Source: JBAZCI01 sp041671025
GTDB lineage: Bacteria; Patescibacteriota; Patescibacteriia; UBA10025
Direction of reading: 5' to 3'
DNA: 42,456 bases
Assembly: GCA_041671025.1 (NCBI GenBank)
Contig: JBAZCI010000008.1
Span: 1 to 42,456 of the forward strand
Position 1 is the stretch's first letter; every line of letters begins with the position of its first letter. The notes beneath the pieces are model-generated. The model searched no databases. It had not been told where the DNA came from and worked only from the letters and a program-made list of their open reading frames with translations. Below are positions 6,062 to 14,700 of the stretch, one piece after another. The position numbers and the translations under genes were made by a program.

Positions 6062-7441
6062 TTATTTACCGACTTCTTCTATAGAACCCTTCATGTAAAA
6101 CGCCTGCTCGTTCTTGTCATCATGCTTGCCGTCCAGGATTTCCCTGAACCCTCTGATCGTATCTTTCAACGACGTATATTTACCCCCGGTACCGGTAAAC
6201 GTTTCAGCAACAAAGAACGGCTGTGAAAGAAAACGCTGGATCTTGCGGGCGCGTGAGACGGTAACTTTGTCTTCGTCCGAAAGCTCTTCCATACCAAGGA
6301 TTGCGATAATATCCTGCAAATCCTTGTACCGTTGGAGTACCTTTTGTACCTGTCGGGCAACCGCATAGTGTTCTTCACCGACAATCAGCGGATCCAAAAT
6401 AGTTGACGTCGAATCCAGCGGATCAACTGCCGGATAAATACCAAGCTCTGCGAGACTGCGGGCAAGCACAACGGTTGAATCCAGATGAGCAAATGCGGTT
6501 GCGGGCGCCGGGTCGGTAAGGTCGTCAGCAGGGACATAGATAGCCTGAACAGATGTGATAGACCCTTTAGACGTTGAAGTGATCCGTTCCTGTAATTCAC
6601 CCATTTCTGTCGCGAGGGTGGGCTGATATCCTACAGCGGACGGAATACGTCCGAGCAATGCAGAGACTTCAGATCCCGCCTGGGTGAAACGAAAAATGTT
6701 ATCGATAAAGAGAAGCACGTCCTGTTTTTCTTCGTCGCGGAAATATTCAGCCATAGAAAGACCGGATAACGCGACGCGAGCGCGAGCTCCCGGCGGTTCA
6801 TTCATCTGACCGAAGACCAAGGAGGTTTTTGCCAACACGCCTGAGTTTTTCATTTCGTGATACAGGTCGTTACCTTCACGGGTGCGTTCACCGACGCCCG
6901 CAAATACAGAAAATCCGCCGTGTTCTTCGGCAATGTTACGAATCAGCTCCTGAATAACGACGGTCTTCCCTACGCCCGCTCCGCCGAATAAACCCACTTT
7001 GCCGCCTTTGACGATCGGACAAATCAGGTCAATGACTTTAATACCGGTCTCCAAAATTTCAGTTTTTGTGGACTGCTCAACAAAGGAGGGCGACGGACGG
7101 TGAATCGGATACCGTTTCTTCGACTCAATTGCCTTTTGCCCGTCAATCGGATCGCCAAGAACATTCACCATGCGGCCGAGTGTTTCTTTACCGACAGGCA
7201 CCGAGATCGGATTGCCCGAATCAACCGCATCCATGCCACGTTGGAGGCCGTCTGTCGAATCCATGGCGATCGTGCGGACCGTATTGGATCCGAGATGCTG
7301 TTGGACCTCGAGGACAACTTTTTTTCCCTTGCGATCCACTTCAAGCGCCTGGAAAATACGTGGTAGATTTGATTCGAACCGAACATCGACGATAGGTCCG
7401 ATAACTTGGGTGATAACTCCTTTGTGCATACGCGTAGTCAT
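6062..7441 (-). CDS. atpD: F-type ATP synthase beta subunit
   Basis: Catalytic subunit of F1. The 459-aa sequence has the usual three domains: N-terminal barrel (GVITQVIGPIVDVRF), nucleotide-binding domain with Walker A GGAGVGKT (about residues 148-155), the catalytic GERTREGNDLY stretch, Walker B VLLFIDNIFRFTQAGSEVSA, and the DELSEED-like loop present as EELSDEDK. All catalytic landmarks are intact, so the enzyme is expected to be active. It starts 12 nt after atpG; an alternative start at Met5 (MHKGV) is possible. No SD. Confidence 0.98.
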   Translation of the reverse strand: MTTRMHKGVITQVIGPIVDVRFESNLPRIFQALEVDRKGKKVVLEVQQHLGSNTVRTIAMDSTDGLQRGMDAVDSGNPISVPVGKETLGRMVNVLGDPIDGQKAIESKKRYPIHRPSPSFVEQSTKTEILETGIKVIDLICPIVKGGKVGLFGGAGVGKTVVIQELIRNIAEEHGGFSVFAGVGERTREGNDLYHEMKNSGVLAKTSLVFGQMNEPPGARARVALSGLSMAEYFRDEEKQDVLLFIDNIFRFTQAGSEVSALLGRIPSAVGYQPTLATEMGELQERITSTSKGSITSVQAIYVPADDLTDPAPATAFAHLDSTVVLARSLAELGIYPAVDPLDSTSTILDPLIVGEEHYAVARQVQKVLQRYKDLQDIIAILGMEELSDEDKVTVSRARKIQRFLSQPFFVAETFTGTGGKYTSLKDTIRGFREILDGKHDDKNEQAFYMKGSIEEVGK

Positions 7442-7453
7442 AACGATTATAAA

Positions 7454-8350
7454 TTATTCTAATGCCGCTTTTCCACCGGCAATATCAGCGATTTCTGTCG
7501 TGATTGCCGCTTGGCGGGCCTGGTTAAATGTAAGAGTAAGATCATCGATCATATCAGATGCGGCGTCAGACGCATTGCGCATAGCGATCATCCGAGCAGA
7601 ATGTTCAGATGCATTTGATTCAAGCAGAGCCTGATAGATCTGCACTTCAATGACGCGGTAGAGAACGTATTCCAGAACAGCGTTCGGCGTCGGTTCAAAG
7701 AGATATTCGGTTGCACCAATTGCTTCATGGTCTTTTTCACCTTTAACCGATCCAAGCGCCGCATCCTCCTCGCGTATGGGCAGAATCTGCCTGACCCGCG
7801 GCTCCTGTTTCAATGCCGAATAATAATCAGCGTATGCAATATACACACCGTCGTACGTTCCGGCGACAAATTCTTTGGTGAGCAGTTTAGCGACAGCGGT
7901 AATTTCCTGCACGCCCGCTGCAACATCCTCCTTTGGAAATTCTGCAATAACATTCACACGGTTCTTGGCGCCTACTGAACGGGCGTGTTTTCCCATAATC
8001 ACCGCGTCGGTAACCACCTCATCGCCCTGCTTACTTTTGGCAAACTCCAAAGCAGTTTCAACAATTTCTCGATTATGACCCCCGCACAGCCCTCTGTTCG
8101 ACGCGATAACAATCAAAGCAATGCGCTTATCTTTTTTGGAGACGCGAAGCAACGGATGCGACTGGCGGTCAACATTTACCGCGAGACTTCTGATCACCGA
8201 CCATGCGCGTGTCGCGTATGAACGGGTGTCCAATACGCTCTTTACCGCACGACGCATTTTGGTCGCGGCAACAAGCTCCATCGCCTTCGTGATTTTACGC
8301 GTGTTCGTTACCGACCGTATTCGCCTTTTAATGTCTCCGGTGCTCGCCAT
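7454..8350 (-). CDS. atpG: F-type ATP synthase gamma subunit
   Basis: Rotor shaft of F1, 298 aa. It has the conserved N-terminal helix STGDIKRRIRSVTNTRKITKAMELVAATKM and the C-terminal helix with SARMIAMRNASDAASDMIDDLTLTFNQARQ-type sequence (about residues 254-283) that insert into the alpha3beta3 head. The central Rossmann-like domain contains ALIVIASNRGLCGGHN. It is full length and sits 17 nt after atpA and 12 nt before atpD in the usual order. Confidence 0.97.
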   Translation of the reverse strand: MASTGDIKRRIRSVTNTRKITKAMELVAATKMRRAVKSVLDTRSYATRAWSVIRSLAVNVDRQSHPLLRVSKKDKRIALIVIASNRGLCGGHNREIVETALEFAKSKQGDEVVTDAVIMGKHARSVGAKNRVNVIAEFPKEDVAAGVQEITAVAKLLTKEFVAGTYDGVYIAYADYYSALKQEPRVRQILPIREEDAALGSVKGEKDHEAIGATEYLFEPTPNAVLEYVLYRVIEVQIYQALLESNASEHSARMIAMRNASDAASDMIDDLTLTFNQARQAAITTEIADIAGGKAALE

Positions 8351-8367
8351 ATTTTGTCAGATAGTCT

Positions 8368-9867
8368 TTATGCAAATATTTTCTTAAATTCTGTAATTGC
8401 CTCCTTTAATACTGCTTCCGTCGCATCGCTTACCTCTTTTTCTCCGGCAATGGTTTCAAGCAATTTCCGTTTTGTCTGCTCAAGGTATGCGAGGAATTTT
8501 TTCTCAAATTCTTCAATCCGTTCAACGGCGACATCATCTACCATTCCATTGACTACAGCGTAGAGTATTGCGACCTGCTTCTCTACCGCCATTGGAACAT
8601 ACTGTCCTTGCTTGAGAATTTCCTGCACCCGGCGACCGCGTTCGATCTGGTTTCGTGTTGATTCATCAAGATCAGAACCGAATTGGGCAAAACCGGCGAG
8701 CTCGCGGTATTGTGCCGCATCAAGGCGTAATTTCCCGGCAACTTTCTTCATCGCCTTGATCTGTGCAGCTGAGCCCACGCGTGACACTGAAAGACCGACA
8801 TTCAACGCGGGACGGATGCCCTGATGAAAAAGGTCCGATTCGAGGAAAATTTGACCGTCCGTGATAGAAATAACGTTTGTCGGAATATACGCGGAAATAT
8901 CCCCTGCCTGCGTTTCAATAATTGGTAATGCGGTTAAACTGCCTCCGCCGTTTGTCTTGCTTAACTTTGCCGCGCGTTCCAGCAGGCGGGAATGGAGATA
9001 AAAAATGTCTCCGGGATACGCCTCCCGTCCCGGCGGGCGTCGAAGAAGCAATGAAATCTGGCGGTATGCCCATGCATGCTTAGAAAGATCGTCATACACA
9101 ACCAGAACGTCCTTGCCCTGATCCATGAAATATTCGCCGATCGCGCATCCCGCATACGGCGCAATGAATGAGAGCGAGGCAGGATCAGATGCAGACGCGA
9201 GAACAACAATCGTGTGGTCCATAGCGCCATTTTTTTCGAGCTCGGCAACAATCTTAGCAACCTTTGATTCTTTTTGCCCTATAGCGACATAAATGCAGAT
9301 CACACCTTTGCCTTTTTGATTGATAATTGAATCGATCGCAATCGCGGTCTTACCTGTTTGACGGTCGCCAATGATGAGCTCGCGTTGACCGCGGCCAATA
9401 GGAATCATCGCATCAATTGCCTTAATACCCGTCTGTAACGGCTGAAGCACCGCTTCACGCTCGATGACGCCGGGGGCAATCTTTTCAATCGGATAGTGCG
9501 CCTTTGCCGCCAGGTCGCCCTTGCCGTCGATGGGCATACCGAGTGCGTTTACGACGCGTCCGACGACAGTTTCGCCGACGGGAACTTCCAGAATTCTTCC
9601 GGTGCTTTTGACCGTATCGCCTTCTTTGATTCCGGTATCATCGCCGAGAATCATTGCGCCAATGGTGTCTTCTTCCAAGTTCAACGCAACGCCATAGATA
9701 TCTCCGGGAAACAGTAACATTTCGGATGCCATGACTTCCGACAGTCCGGTAATTCGCGCAATGCCGTCCCCAACTTCAACGACGGTCCCCACCTTTTCCA
9801 CGGTAGCCGCGGAGCGGAAGTGTTCAATCTGTTTTTGCAATGCCTCAACGATGTGATCTTTTGTCAT
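8368..9867 (-). CDS. atpA: F-type ATP synthase alpha subunit
   Basis: Non-catalytic nucleotide-binding subunit of F1, 499 aa, normal length. Walker A is GDRQTGKTAIAID (about residues 170-182), Walker B region is VLVVYDDLSKHAWAYR, and the arginine-finger region ISVGLSVSRVGSAAQ is present as LNVGLSVSRVGSAAQ. The N-terminal helix that binds the delta subunit is kept (residues 1-20). It starts 12 nt after atpH. Confidence 0.98.
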   Translation of the reverse strand: MTKDHIVEALQKQIEHFRSAATVEKVGTVVEVGDGIARITGLSEVMASEMLLFPGDIYGVALNLEEDTIGAMILGDDTGIKEGDTVKSTGRILEVPVGETVVGRVVNALGMPIDGKGDLAAKAHYPIEKIAPGVIEREAVLQPLQTGIKAIDAMIPIGRGQRELIIGDRQTGKTAIAIDSIINQKGKGVICIYVAIGQKESKVAKIVAELEKNGAMDHTIVVLASASDPASLSFIAPYAGCAIGEYFMDQGKDVLVVYDDLSKHAWAYRQISLLLRRPPGREAYPGDIFYLHSRLLERAAKLSKTNGGGSLTALPIIETQAGDISAYIPTNVISITDGQIFLESDLFHQGIRPALNVGLSVSRVGSAAQIKAMKKVAGKLRLDAAQYRELAGFAQFGSDLDESTRNQIERGRRVQEILKQGQYVPMAVEKQVAILYAVVNGMVDDVAVERIEEFEKKFLAYLEQTKRKLLETIAGEKEVSDATEAVLKEAITEFKKIFA

Positions 9868-9879
9868 ACGATAATTAAA

Positions 9880-10293
9880 TTATGATGTAGATGATGTAGT
9901 AAATGTGTGACGTAAATTTTCAAGCGACTGCCGGACTGTACCGTCGATCAACGTATCTCCAATGCGAAGCTGTATGCCGCCGATGAGCCCCGGGTCAATG
10001 TGTTCGTGAAACTCCGCTTTTTTTTCAAATGCGTCATGCAATGCCTTTGAAATCATTATCTTATCAGATGCAGACAATGCACGAGCGGTAACCAAAGTGA
10101 CTTCAGCAATACCTGATTTCTCCTGTCCGATATGCCGGACCATCTGTGCGATACGCTCAGCCTTGCGCAGGTTGCCATGTGCACGCAAGACCGATACGAA
10201 ATTCTGCGCGGTTGCCGCAAGCTTTTCGCCCGACGTGCCTTCTGCAGCCCCGAGATAGGCAAGCGCGTATTGTCTGACTGAAAATTTACGCAT
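9880..10293 (-). CDS. atpH: F-type ATP synthase delta subunit (short form)
   Basis: Peripheral-stalk subunit joining b to the alpha subunit N-termini. The C-terminal signature is clear: DPGLIGGIQLRIGDTLIDGT followed by VRQSLENLRH. At 137 aa it is about 40 residues shorter than typical (about 178), with the loss in the N-terminal helical domain; YALAYLGAAEG and the VTLVTARALS junction remain. It overlaps the atpF stop by 8 nt (ATGCGTAA), showing translational coupling. The shortening seems genuine, as there is no frameshift, and may be lineage-typical. Confidence 0.9.
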   Translation of the reverse strand: MRKFSVRQYALAYLGAAEGTSGEKLAATAQNFVSVLRAHGNLRKAERIAQMVRHIGQEKSGIAEVTLVTARALSASDKIMISKALHDAFEKKAEFHEHIDPGLIGGIQLRIGDTLIDGTVRQSLENLRHTFTTSSTS

Positions 10294-10792
10294 GGTCTTT
10301 TAACGAGGTTACTGCGTGCTCCACGAGCGCCTTGTCTTCAGCGGAGGTGATCTTTTTTGCCAAGACTTTTTCCGTTGCGCTAATGACCAGGTTTCCCAAC
10401 TCTTGTTTTGCTTCACGAAGCATGGCCACCTTCTCAGCCGCAATCTGCACTTTTGTCTGGTCCACAACTTTCTGTATTTCCTGCTTTGTCTGTTCTATTT
10501 TGGTTGTTCGTATCTTTTCAGCTTCTGCACTCGCAAGTGCAATAATCTGCTGTGCTTCCTTTTTTGCTTCGAGCAAACGGTCATCCTTTATCTGTTCAGT
10601 TTCGGCAAGTTCGCGTTCAATCCGTTTCGCATCGCTTAAGCTTTTCTCAATTTCCTCGGATCGCTTCGCCATAATACCCATGAGCGGCTTCAGTGCAAAA
10701 CGCCAGATGACAAAAAGCACAATACCGAAATTGACCAGCTGTGCGATGAGCAATTTCCAATCGACATGAAATGTTTGTACGAATTCGTCCAT
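10286..10792 (-). CDS. atpF: F-type ATP synthase b subunit
   Basis: Peripheral-stalk b subunit, 168 aa, starting at ATG 10792 (MDEFVQTFHVDWK). One N-terminal membrane helix (about residues 13-32, LLIAQLVNFGIVLFVIWRFA) with the conserved LKPL exit motif is followed by a long charged coiled coil (residues 40-150). It lies 65 nt after the true atpE stop; because atpE is frameshifted, a continuous open frame artificially fuses c and b sequence. No SD; a hairpin precedes it. Confidence 0.93.
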   Translation of the reverse strand: MDEFVQTFHVDWKLLIAQLVNFGIVLFVIWRFALKPLMGIMAKRSEEIEKSLSDAKRIERELAETEQIKDDRLLEAKKEAQQIIALASAEAEKIRTTKIEQTKQEIQKVVDQTKVQIAAEKVAMLREAKQELGNLVISATEKVLAKKITSAEDKALVEHAVTSLKDHA

Positions 10793-10814
10793 AATATAAG
10801 TTTGAGTAATGATT

Positions 10815-10853
10815 CTTTCTACAGGACGATCATCCGACCGTCCTGTCTGAAAG
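10815..10853 (-). promoter_or_regulatory. Hairpin in the atpE-atpF intergenic gap
   Basis: ACAGGACG (10821-10828) / CGTCCTGT (10839-10846) with outer arms CTTTC (10815-10819) / GAAAG (10849-10853). There is no T-run. Such atpE-proximal structures are known to influence c-subunit stoichiometry through mRNA stability; the function here is inferred. Confidence 0.5.
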
Positions 10854-10857
10854 CTTC

Positions 10858-11071
10858 TTACTTGATGCCGAATGCGATAACTAGCGCGTAAATAGCGATA
10901 GCTTCTGCAAAATGCGGCTGCGAGCAACATGGGAACAAGAATTTTCCCTGCCGCTTCAGGATTGCGTCCGATTGACTCCATGGCTTTTGCGCCAATTTTG
11001 CCGATCGCGAGCGCAGGCCCGATGCCACCGATGCCGATGGCGAATGCTTTTGCGAGTACTGCTACGTCCAT
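10858..11071 (-). CDS. atpE: F-type ATP synthase c subunit, frameshifted by +1 base
   Basis: Membrane rotor-ring subunit. From ATG 11071 (SD AAAGGT) the protein reads normally to residue 54 (GRNPEAAGK loop, then LVPMLLAAAF). The frame then breaks at a four-T run (complement of 10909-10912). Dropping one T restores AEAIAIYALVIAFGIK and a TAA stop at 10860-10858, giving a normal 70-aa protein with the ion-binding Glu56. The interval is 214 nt, one too many. Helix 1 lacks the Gln of Na+-type rings and Glu56 is followed by Ala, so H+ coupling is expected. Essential gene in an otherwise intact operon, so sequencing error is the leading explanation. Confidence 0.9.
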
Positions 11072-11154
11072 AGTATACGACCTTTCAGGGTTCCGCGAGT
11101 ACGACGTGGATTGGTATTTAGCGTCGTCACGAAATCCCTTTAATAATAAGTAGA

Positions 11155-12057
11155 TTAATGCTCTTCCGCCGTCGAAGCAACGCTGAAATACACGAGTGTC
11201 AGCATGGAAAAGATCAAAGCCTGTATCAGCCCGACAATAATCTCCAGGAACATGAATGGTATAGGAAGTGCGAATGCAAAAATGACGGCAATCGACGCAA
11301 GCAATACTTCTCCGGCAAAAATATTGCCGAACAACCGGAAGGACAACGAGGCGACTTTAGCAATTTCTCCGATGATTTCAATAATCCCGACGAAAAATTT
11401 AATCGGATTCACAACGAGAATCGTGGGCTCCTTCAATACTTTTCGCGGAATTTCCGCAATGCCTTTGTAGTTAATGAACTTATTCAGATATTTCATCACC
11501 CCGACGGTAATGACGCCGAATACATTCGATCCGATGACGGTAAACAGCGCAAGCGCAAATGTCGTATTAAAATCAGCGGTGCCACCGCGAAAATACGGCA
11601 CAAACGTTTTCGCTCCTTCATGAGACTCGATAAATCCGATTGATCCCACGCCCGGAAACATACCCAACCAGTTATTGAGCAGGATAAAAAGAAACAGGGC
11701 GAACACAATAGGGAAAATTTTTAGAGTTTTTTTGCGGTCACTCGTGACCGTGTCGGCAAGTTCCAATGATTTATTAATGATCATTTCAGCAACTCCCTGA
11801 ACTTTCGAGGGAACTTTTTTCACTTTCTTGCCGATCAGCACAGCAAGTACAACGAGCCCGATCACTACGACCCATGAATTCAAAAGCGTATTCGTTACGG
11901 TAAACGATCCGATATGAAAAATCGGCTCTGCAAACAGCGTAATTTCATGCGAAACTTCTTCCGTATTACCCTCTGCTCCCTGATCAGCCGTTGCGGCTGC
12001 TTCTTGGGCGGCCGTTTCATCCTGAATAATAACTTGTTCTTCTGATACTGCTGACAT
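11155..12057 (-). CDS. atpB: F-type ATP synthase a subunit
   Basis: Membrane stator subunit forming the two proton half-channels, 300 aa. The essential Arg is in LSFRLFGNIFAGE (about residue 240), with further conserved stretches in NNWLGMFPG and the last helix QALIFSMLTLVYFSVA. Residues 1-38 are an extra acidic, Ala/Glu-rich extension (SEEQVIIQDETAAQEAAAT) not typical of the family. About six membrane helices. It follows atpZ/I by 9 nt. Confidence 0.95.
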   Translation of the reverse strand: MSAVSEEQVIIQDETAAQEAAATADQGAEGNTEEVSHEITLFAEPIFHIGSFTVTNTLLNSWVVVIGLVVLAVLIGKKVKKVPSKVQGVAEMIINKSLELADTVTSDRKKTLKIFPIVFALFLFILLNNWLGMFPGVGSIGFIESHEGAKTFVPYFRGGTADFNTTFALALFTVIGSNVFGVITVGVMKYLNKFINYKGIAEIPRKVLKEPTILVVNPIKFFVGIIEIIGEIAKVASLSFRLFGNIFAGEVLLASIAVIFAFALPIPFMFLEIIVGLIQALIFSMLTLVYFSVASTAEEH

Positions 12058-12066
12058 AAAAATGTA

Positions 12067-12315
12067 TTATTTCTTTTTGGCTTCTTCTTCAATCTGCTTC
12101 ATATACCTCACGGCAATTCTGACAATGGCGAGTGTGGAAATAATTACCGCTACCAGCAACAGACCGATCATGATCAATGGTTCTGACTCAAAATGATGAT
12201 CGAGCGCACGGCCGCCGTACAAAGCGGCGACCAATGGCACAACGATATACCCTGTTACTTCCCCAAAAACCTTTAACGGTTCCTCCCACCATGCATTGGA
12301 ATTCTGGTCTGTCAT
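12067..12315 (-). CDS. AtpZ/AtpI-family accessory membrane protein
   Basis: 82-residue protein with two membrane helices (about residues 20-38 and 46-68) at the head of the atp operon, the position typical of AtpZ/AtpI proteins linked to c-ring assembly and ion handling. The N-terminal helix contains GEVTGYIVVPLVAALYGGRALD and the tail is Lys/Glu-rich. Assignment rests on size, topology and position. The promoter of the whole operon lies about 80 nt upstream. Confidence 0.8.
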   Translation of the reverse strand: MTDQNSNAWWEEPLKVFGEVTGYIVVPLVAALYGGRALDHHFESEPLIMIGLLLVAVIISTLAIVRIAVRYMKQIEEEAKKK

Positions 12316-12343
12316 ATGTTTTTTTGCCCGGGTACGGAAAACC

Positions 12344-12367
12344 GCCTGGAATATGCCCTATTCAGGC
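12344..12367 (-). promoter_or_regulatory. Inverted repeat in the atp operon 5' leader
   Basis: GCCTGGAATA (12344-12353) faces TATTCAGGC (12359-12367) with one bulge, inside the roughly 70-nt leader. Role unknown. Confidence 0.3.
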
Positions 12368-12392
12368 AATATCCTTTCCACAAGACGGCTAT

Positions 12393-12421
12393 ATACTATA
12401 CAAAAATGAGAAAAAAATCAA
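12393..12421 (-). promoter_or_regulatory. Promoter of the atp operon
   Basis: Minus strand TTGATT (12421-12416), 17-bp spacer, TAGTAT (12398-12393). Confidence 0.7.
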
Positions 12422-12486
12422 GGGCTGGCGTTTCGTAAATGACCCATTGCCGAGATTTAGCTAATATTAGCTATTTTGTAAAAATA

Positions 12487-12521
12487 AAAAAAGCCCCTGC
12501 TGGAGTGAATCAGACAGGGGA
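12487..12521 (-). terminator. Intrinsic terminator of the GWxTD-like gene
   Basis: Minus strand CCCCTGTCTG / CAGCAGGGG stem, then C and seven T (to 12487). Confidence 0.85.
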
Positions 12522-12538
12522 AATGTTCATCAAAGAAA

Positions 12539-14128
12539 CTAAATGAGCTTTACGTAACCGTAGGCCCAATAGACAAGCCCGTTCGATACAACCATTGCAC
12601 GTATTTTCTGCCACCCTTTGAACTTTTTTCGTTCATCGGGAGAAATAGAAAATGTCGCACTAATATCGATCGTATTGCTCCAAAACGGACCATCTTCGGC
12701 GAACGTGCTTGAGTAGACAAGCCCGTTCCCTATCATACGCATTATGGCATCTCTGACTGACTTTTCGAGCACCTGAGATTTTGGAAGTTCGGAATCTAAA
12801 TACGTGGGTCCTGAGAAATTAATGGTGTCAATTTCACTCTCCTTGATTGGAGTCAGGTTAATGAACACCTCATTCTCAAATCTCCCCACCTCGTTAGCGA
12901 TACCGCGGGGTACCTGTAAAAAAACAGACACAGGCTGATCGAGCCGTAAAATCCTGCCCGGCAACACTTGTAACTGACTCCGTCCAATTTCAACCCGATT
13001 AGCCGTGGCAGACGTTGGTCCAGGAACCGTGAATAAGAGATCCGACGACCCGAGCGATGCGTACAGCGTCGGAGCATGCACCTCGGTTGAGATGCTTCCG
13101 AAACATTTCGCTACGTCGTCACGCACAGTATGGGCAAATAGGTACTTACCGTCAACAATACGGGTCGTACAAGCGAGTGGCACCCATTCAACTTCTTGGG
13201 AAATTGCCCATGACCTGCTGATGTACTGGGGCAATGCCTGATCATAGGAAGTATCTCGAACGAGAACTTCGATATGAATCCGCCGCTGATGCGTCAATGA
13301 ATCAACACCAAACTTCTCAAGCCTGATGCCAAATGCAGAAACCACGAGCGAGCTGGAATCTCCCGAAGGAAACACCGACGTCGACACTTTGAAATCATCC
13401 TCCGTAAGTACTATCGCACCTTCGGATAAATCAATCTTTGGCACCGAATCCTGTCCAAGAGTTTGTCGGATGTGTTTATTCATCCGGTAATGCGCGTCAG
13501 ATTTACTCTCTGACGCAAATTCATCATCCTCTGTAGGACGTTCCTCGACAGGAAGCCCATCCGCCTTTGCTTGAAATTGATAAACGTGAGTATTCCCGTC
13601 CCACCTCATCGTATAGATGATGCACGTTGGAACATATTCTGACTTCTTGACCTGGAAGCAATCGCCTGGATCAAAAGTATATACTGCAGGCGGTCCCCAG
13701 ATAATGACGTATTTGCTACGCTTATCCCATCTCCCGCCGGCACGAGTCCCAAAACTTTTACTATCACAGTACTGAGCCCACGACCGAATTGAATCCAGCC
13801 ATTCCAGTTGTGGAGTGTCAGGACGTCCAAACGGACCGGCATCAACCCGTTTCCCTACAGCCAAAATGAGTGAGCGCAATGTTACGCTATCGCTGGCATC
13901 AATCATGCAGATCGAATCGTACCCCCATGTGTCAGCGTGTTCAAAAATGTTTCGCCACATCGTTGCGAATTTTTTGTATTCGCCTTCAGGAAGCTTGTGA
14001 AGCGTCCTATCAAACGTTTTTTGCACTTCTTTCACCGGATCAACGGTGAGAGGAGCAAACGTACCCGCGCATCCTGCCAGCATACATACCAAAAGTATGA
14101 GCAGAATTCTAATAAATAGCCTGTTCAT
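12539..14128 (-). CDS. GWxTD-like secreted lipoprotein
   Basis: 529-aa exported lipoprotein. Signal peptide MNRLFIRILLILLVCMLAG ends in the lipobox LAGC. The segment around residues 125-190 (GGRWDKRSKYVIIWGPPAVY, then IIYTMRWDG and HVYQFQ) resembles the GWxTD domain (typical GRVYIxYGPPD then an IWxY...F segment), known mainly from Bacteroidota/Ignavibacteria-type lineages; the match is by eye. The C-terminal part looks beta-rich. I use ATG 14128 rather than GTG 14137 because SD GAGGTGG is 5 nt before it. It is monocistronic, with its own promoter and terminator. Function unknown. Confidence 0.6.
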   Translation of the reverse strand: MNRLFIRILLILLVCMLAGCAGTFAPLTVDPVKEVQKTFDRTLHKLPEGEYKKFATMWRNIFEHADTWGYDSICMIDASDSVTLRSLILAVGKRVDAGPFGRPDTPQLEWLDSIRSWAQYCDSKSFGTRAGGRWDKRSKYVIIWGPPAVYTFDPGDCFQVKKSEYVPTCIIYTMRWDGNTHVYQFQAKADGLPVEERPTEDDEFASESKSDAHYRMNKHIRQTLGQDSVPKIDLSEGAIVLTEDDFKVSTSVFPSGDSSSLVVSAFGIRLEKFGVDSLTHQRRIHIEVLVRDTSYDQALPQYISRSWAISQEVEWVPLACTTRIVDGKYLFAHTVRDDVAKCFGSISTEVHAPTLYASLGSSDLLFTVPGPTSATANRVEIGRSQLQVLPGRILRLDQPVSVFLQVPRGIANEVGRFENEVFINLTPIKESEIDTINFSGPTYLDSELPKSQVLEKSVRDAIMRMIGNGLVYSSTFAEDGPFWSNTIDISATFSISPDERKKFKGWQKIRAMVVSNGLVYWAYGYVKLI

Positions 14129-14195
14129 TCTAACCACCTCGGTTATTAAATTTCTCTTTGTATTTACATTTTTATAGAAAGGGCAATCGCTTCAT

Positions 14196-14223
14196 CCTAT
14201 ACCCGTTTTTAATAGGTTGTCAA
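14196..14223 (-). promoter_or_regulatory. Promoter of the GWxTD-like gene
   Basis: Minus strand TTGACA (14223-14218), 16-bp spacer, TATAGG (14201-14196). Confidence 0.65.
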
Positions 14224-14251
14224 GAGCAAACTTCTCACATTAGCTAAATAC

Positions 14252-14279
14252 AAAAGCGCCCCGTATATCGGAGCGCTTT
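14252..14279 (-). terminator. Intrinsic terminator of the Cys-rich peptide gene
   Basis: AGCGC..GGGGCGCT type stem between 14256 and 14277 with T-run at 14255-14252 on the minus strand. Confidence 0.7.
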
Positions 14280-14298
14280 ACTGTATACTACAAACAGC

Positions 14299-14535
14299 TT
14301 ATTGCGAGCTAGGGCTAAAACATAGGTTTACCCAATGGTTGCAACATGTCGAGACTTCATTCTCAATCGGACAATTACCATAACTCACACAGATGGCTAC
14401 GATATCGTCAGTGGGCGCCCCGCATGATCCGTTAGACTTACCCCTCGCATCGACTTGATTTGATGAAGCAAAAATCCCTGTTACTGTAAGTACAGCAACG
14501 AGCACCATCGCTCCAATAATAAGTTTCTTTTGCAT
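14299..14535 (-). CDS. Secreted Cys-rich small protein (78 aa)
   Basis: Unrecognised exported peptide. MQKKLIIGAMVLVAVLTVTG is a signal peptide, with likely cleavage near residues 24-33. The mature part (about 45-50 aa) carries six Cys (CGAPTDDIVAIC, YGNC, STCC, VNLC), implying three disulfides. ATG 14535 is chosen because it yields a clean signal peptide; the open frame runs further up to 14697, but that part contains the promoter. It is preceded by TTGACA/TACAAT and followed by a terminator. Could be a secreted effector, toxin-like or surface peptide; nothing decides. Confidence 0.65.
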   Translation of the reverse strand: MQKKLIIGAMVLVAVLTVTGIFASSNQVDARGKSNGSCGAPTDDIVAICVSYGNCPIENEVSTCCNHWVNLCFSPSSQ

Positions 14536-14596
14536 AGTTTCGTATAATAACAAGCTAGAAATAGGAAGAAAATCGACCTTTCTAACCTCCACCGCC

Positions 14597-14624
14597 ATTG
14601 TACGCCCGGTATATGTGCTGTCAA
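14597..14624 (-). promoter_or_regulatory. Consensus promoter of the Cys-rich peptide gene
   Basis: Minus strand TTGACA (14624-14619), 16-bp spacer, TACAAT (14602-14597). Confidence 0.75.
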
Positions 14625-14651
14625 CAGACGAGGTGGATAACTTTTTTGAGT

Positions 14652-14678
14652 AAAAAAAAGGAAAGCATAATGCCTTCC
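14652..14678 (-). terminator. Intrinsic terminator of the 14701 lipoprotein gene
   Basis: Minus strand GGAAGGCAT / ATGCTTTCC stem, then eight T (14659-14652). Confidence 0.85.
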
Positions 14679-14700
14679 GGGATACTGAGGCGGCCATCAG

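Noticed and set aside
10286..11071. A 261-aa open frame that would be a c-b fusion of ATP synthase subunits
   Set aside because: After residue 54 it loses all c-subunit similarity, and a one-base change restores a perfect c subunit with its own stop; atpF has its own ATG at 10792. The fusion is a by-product of the frameshift.
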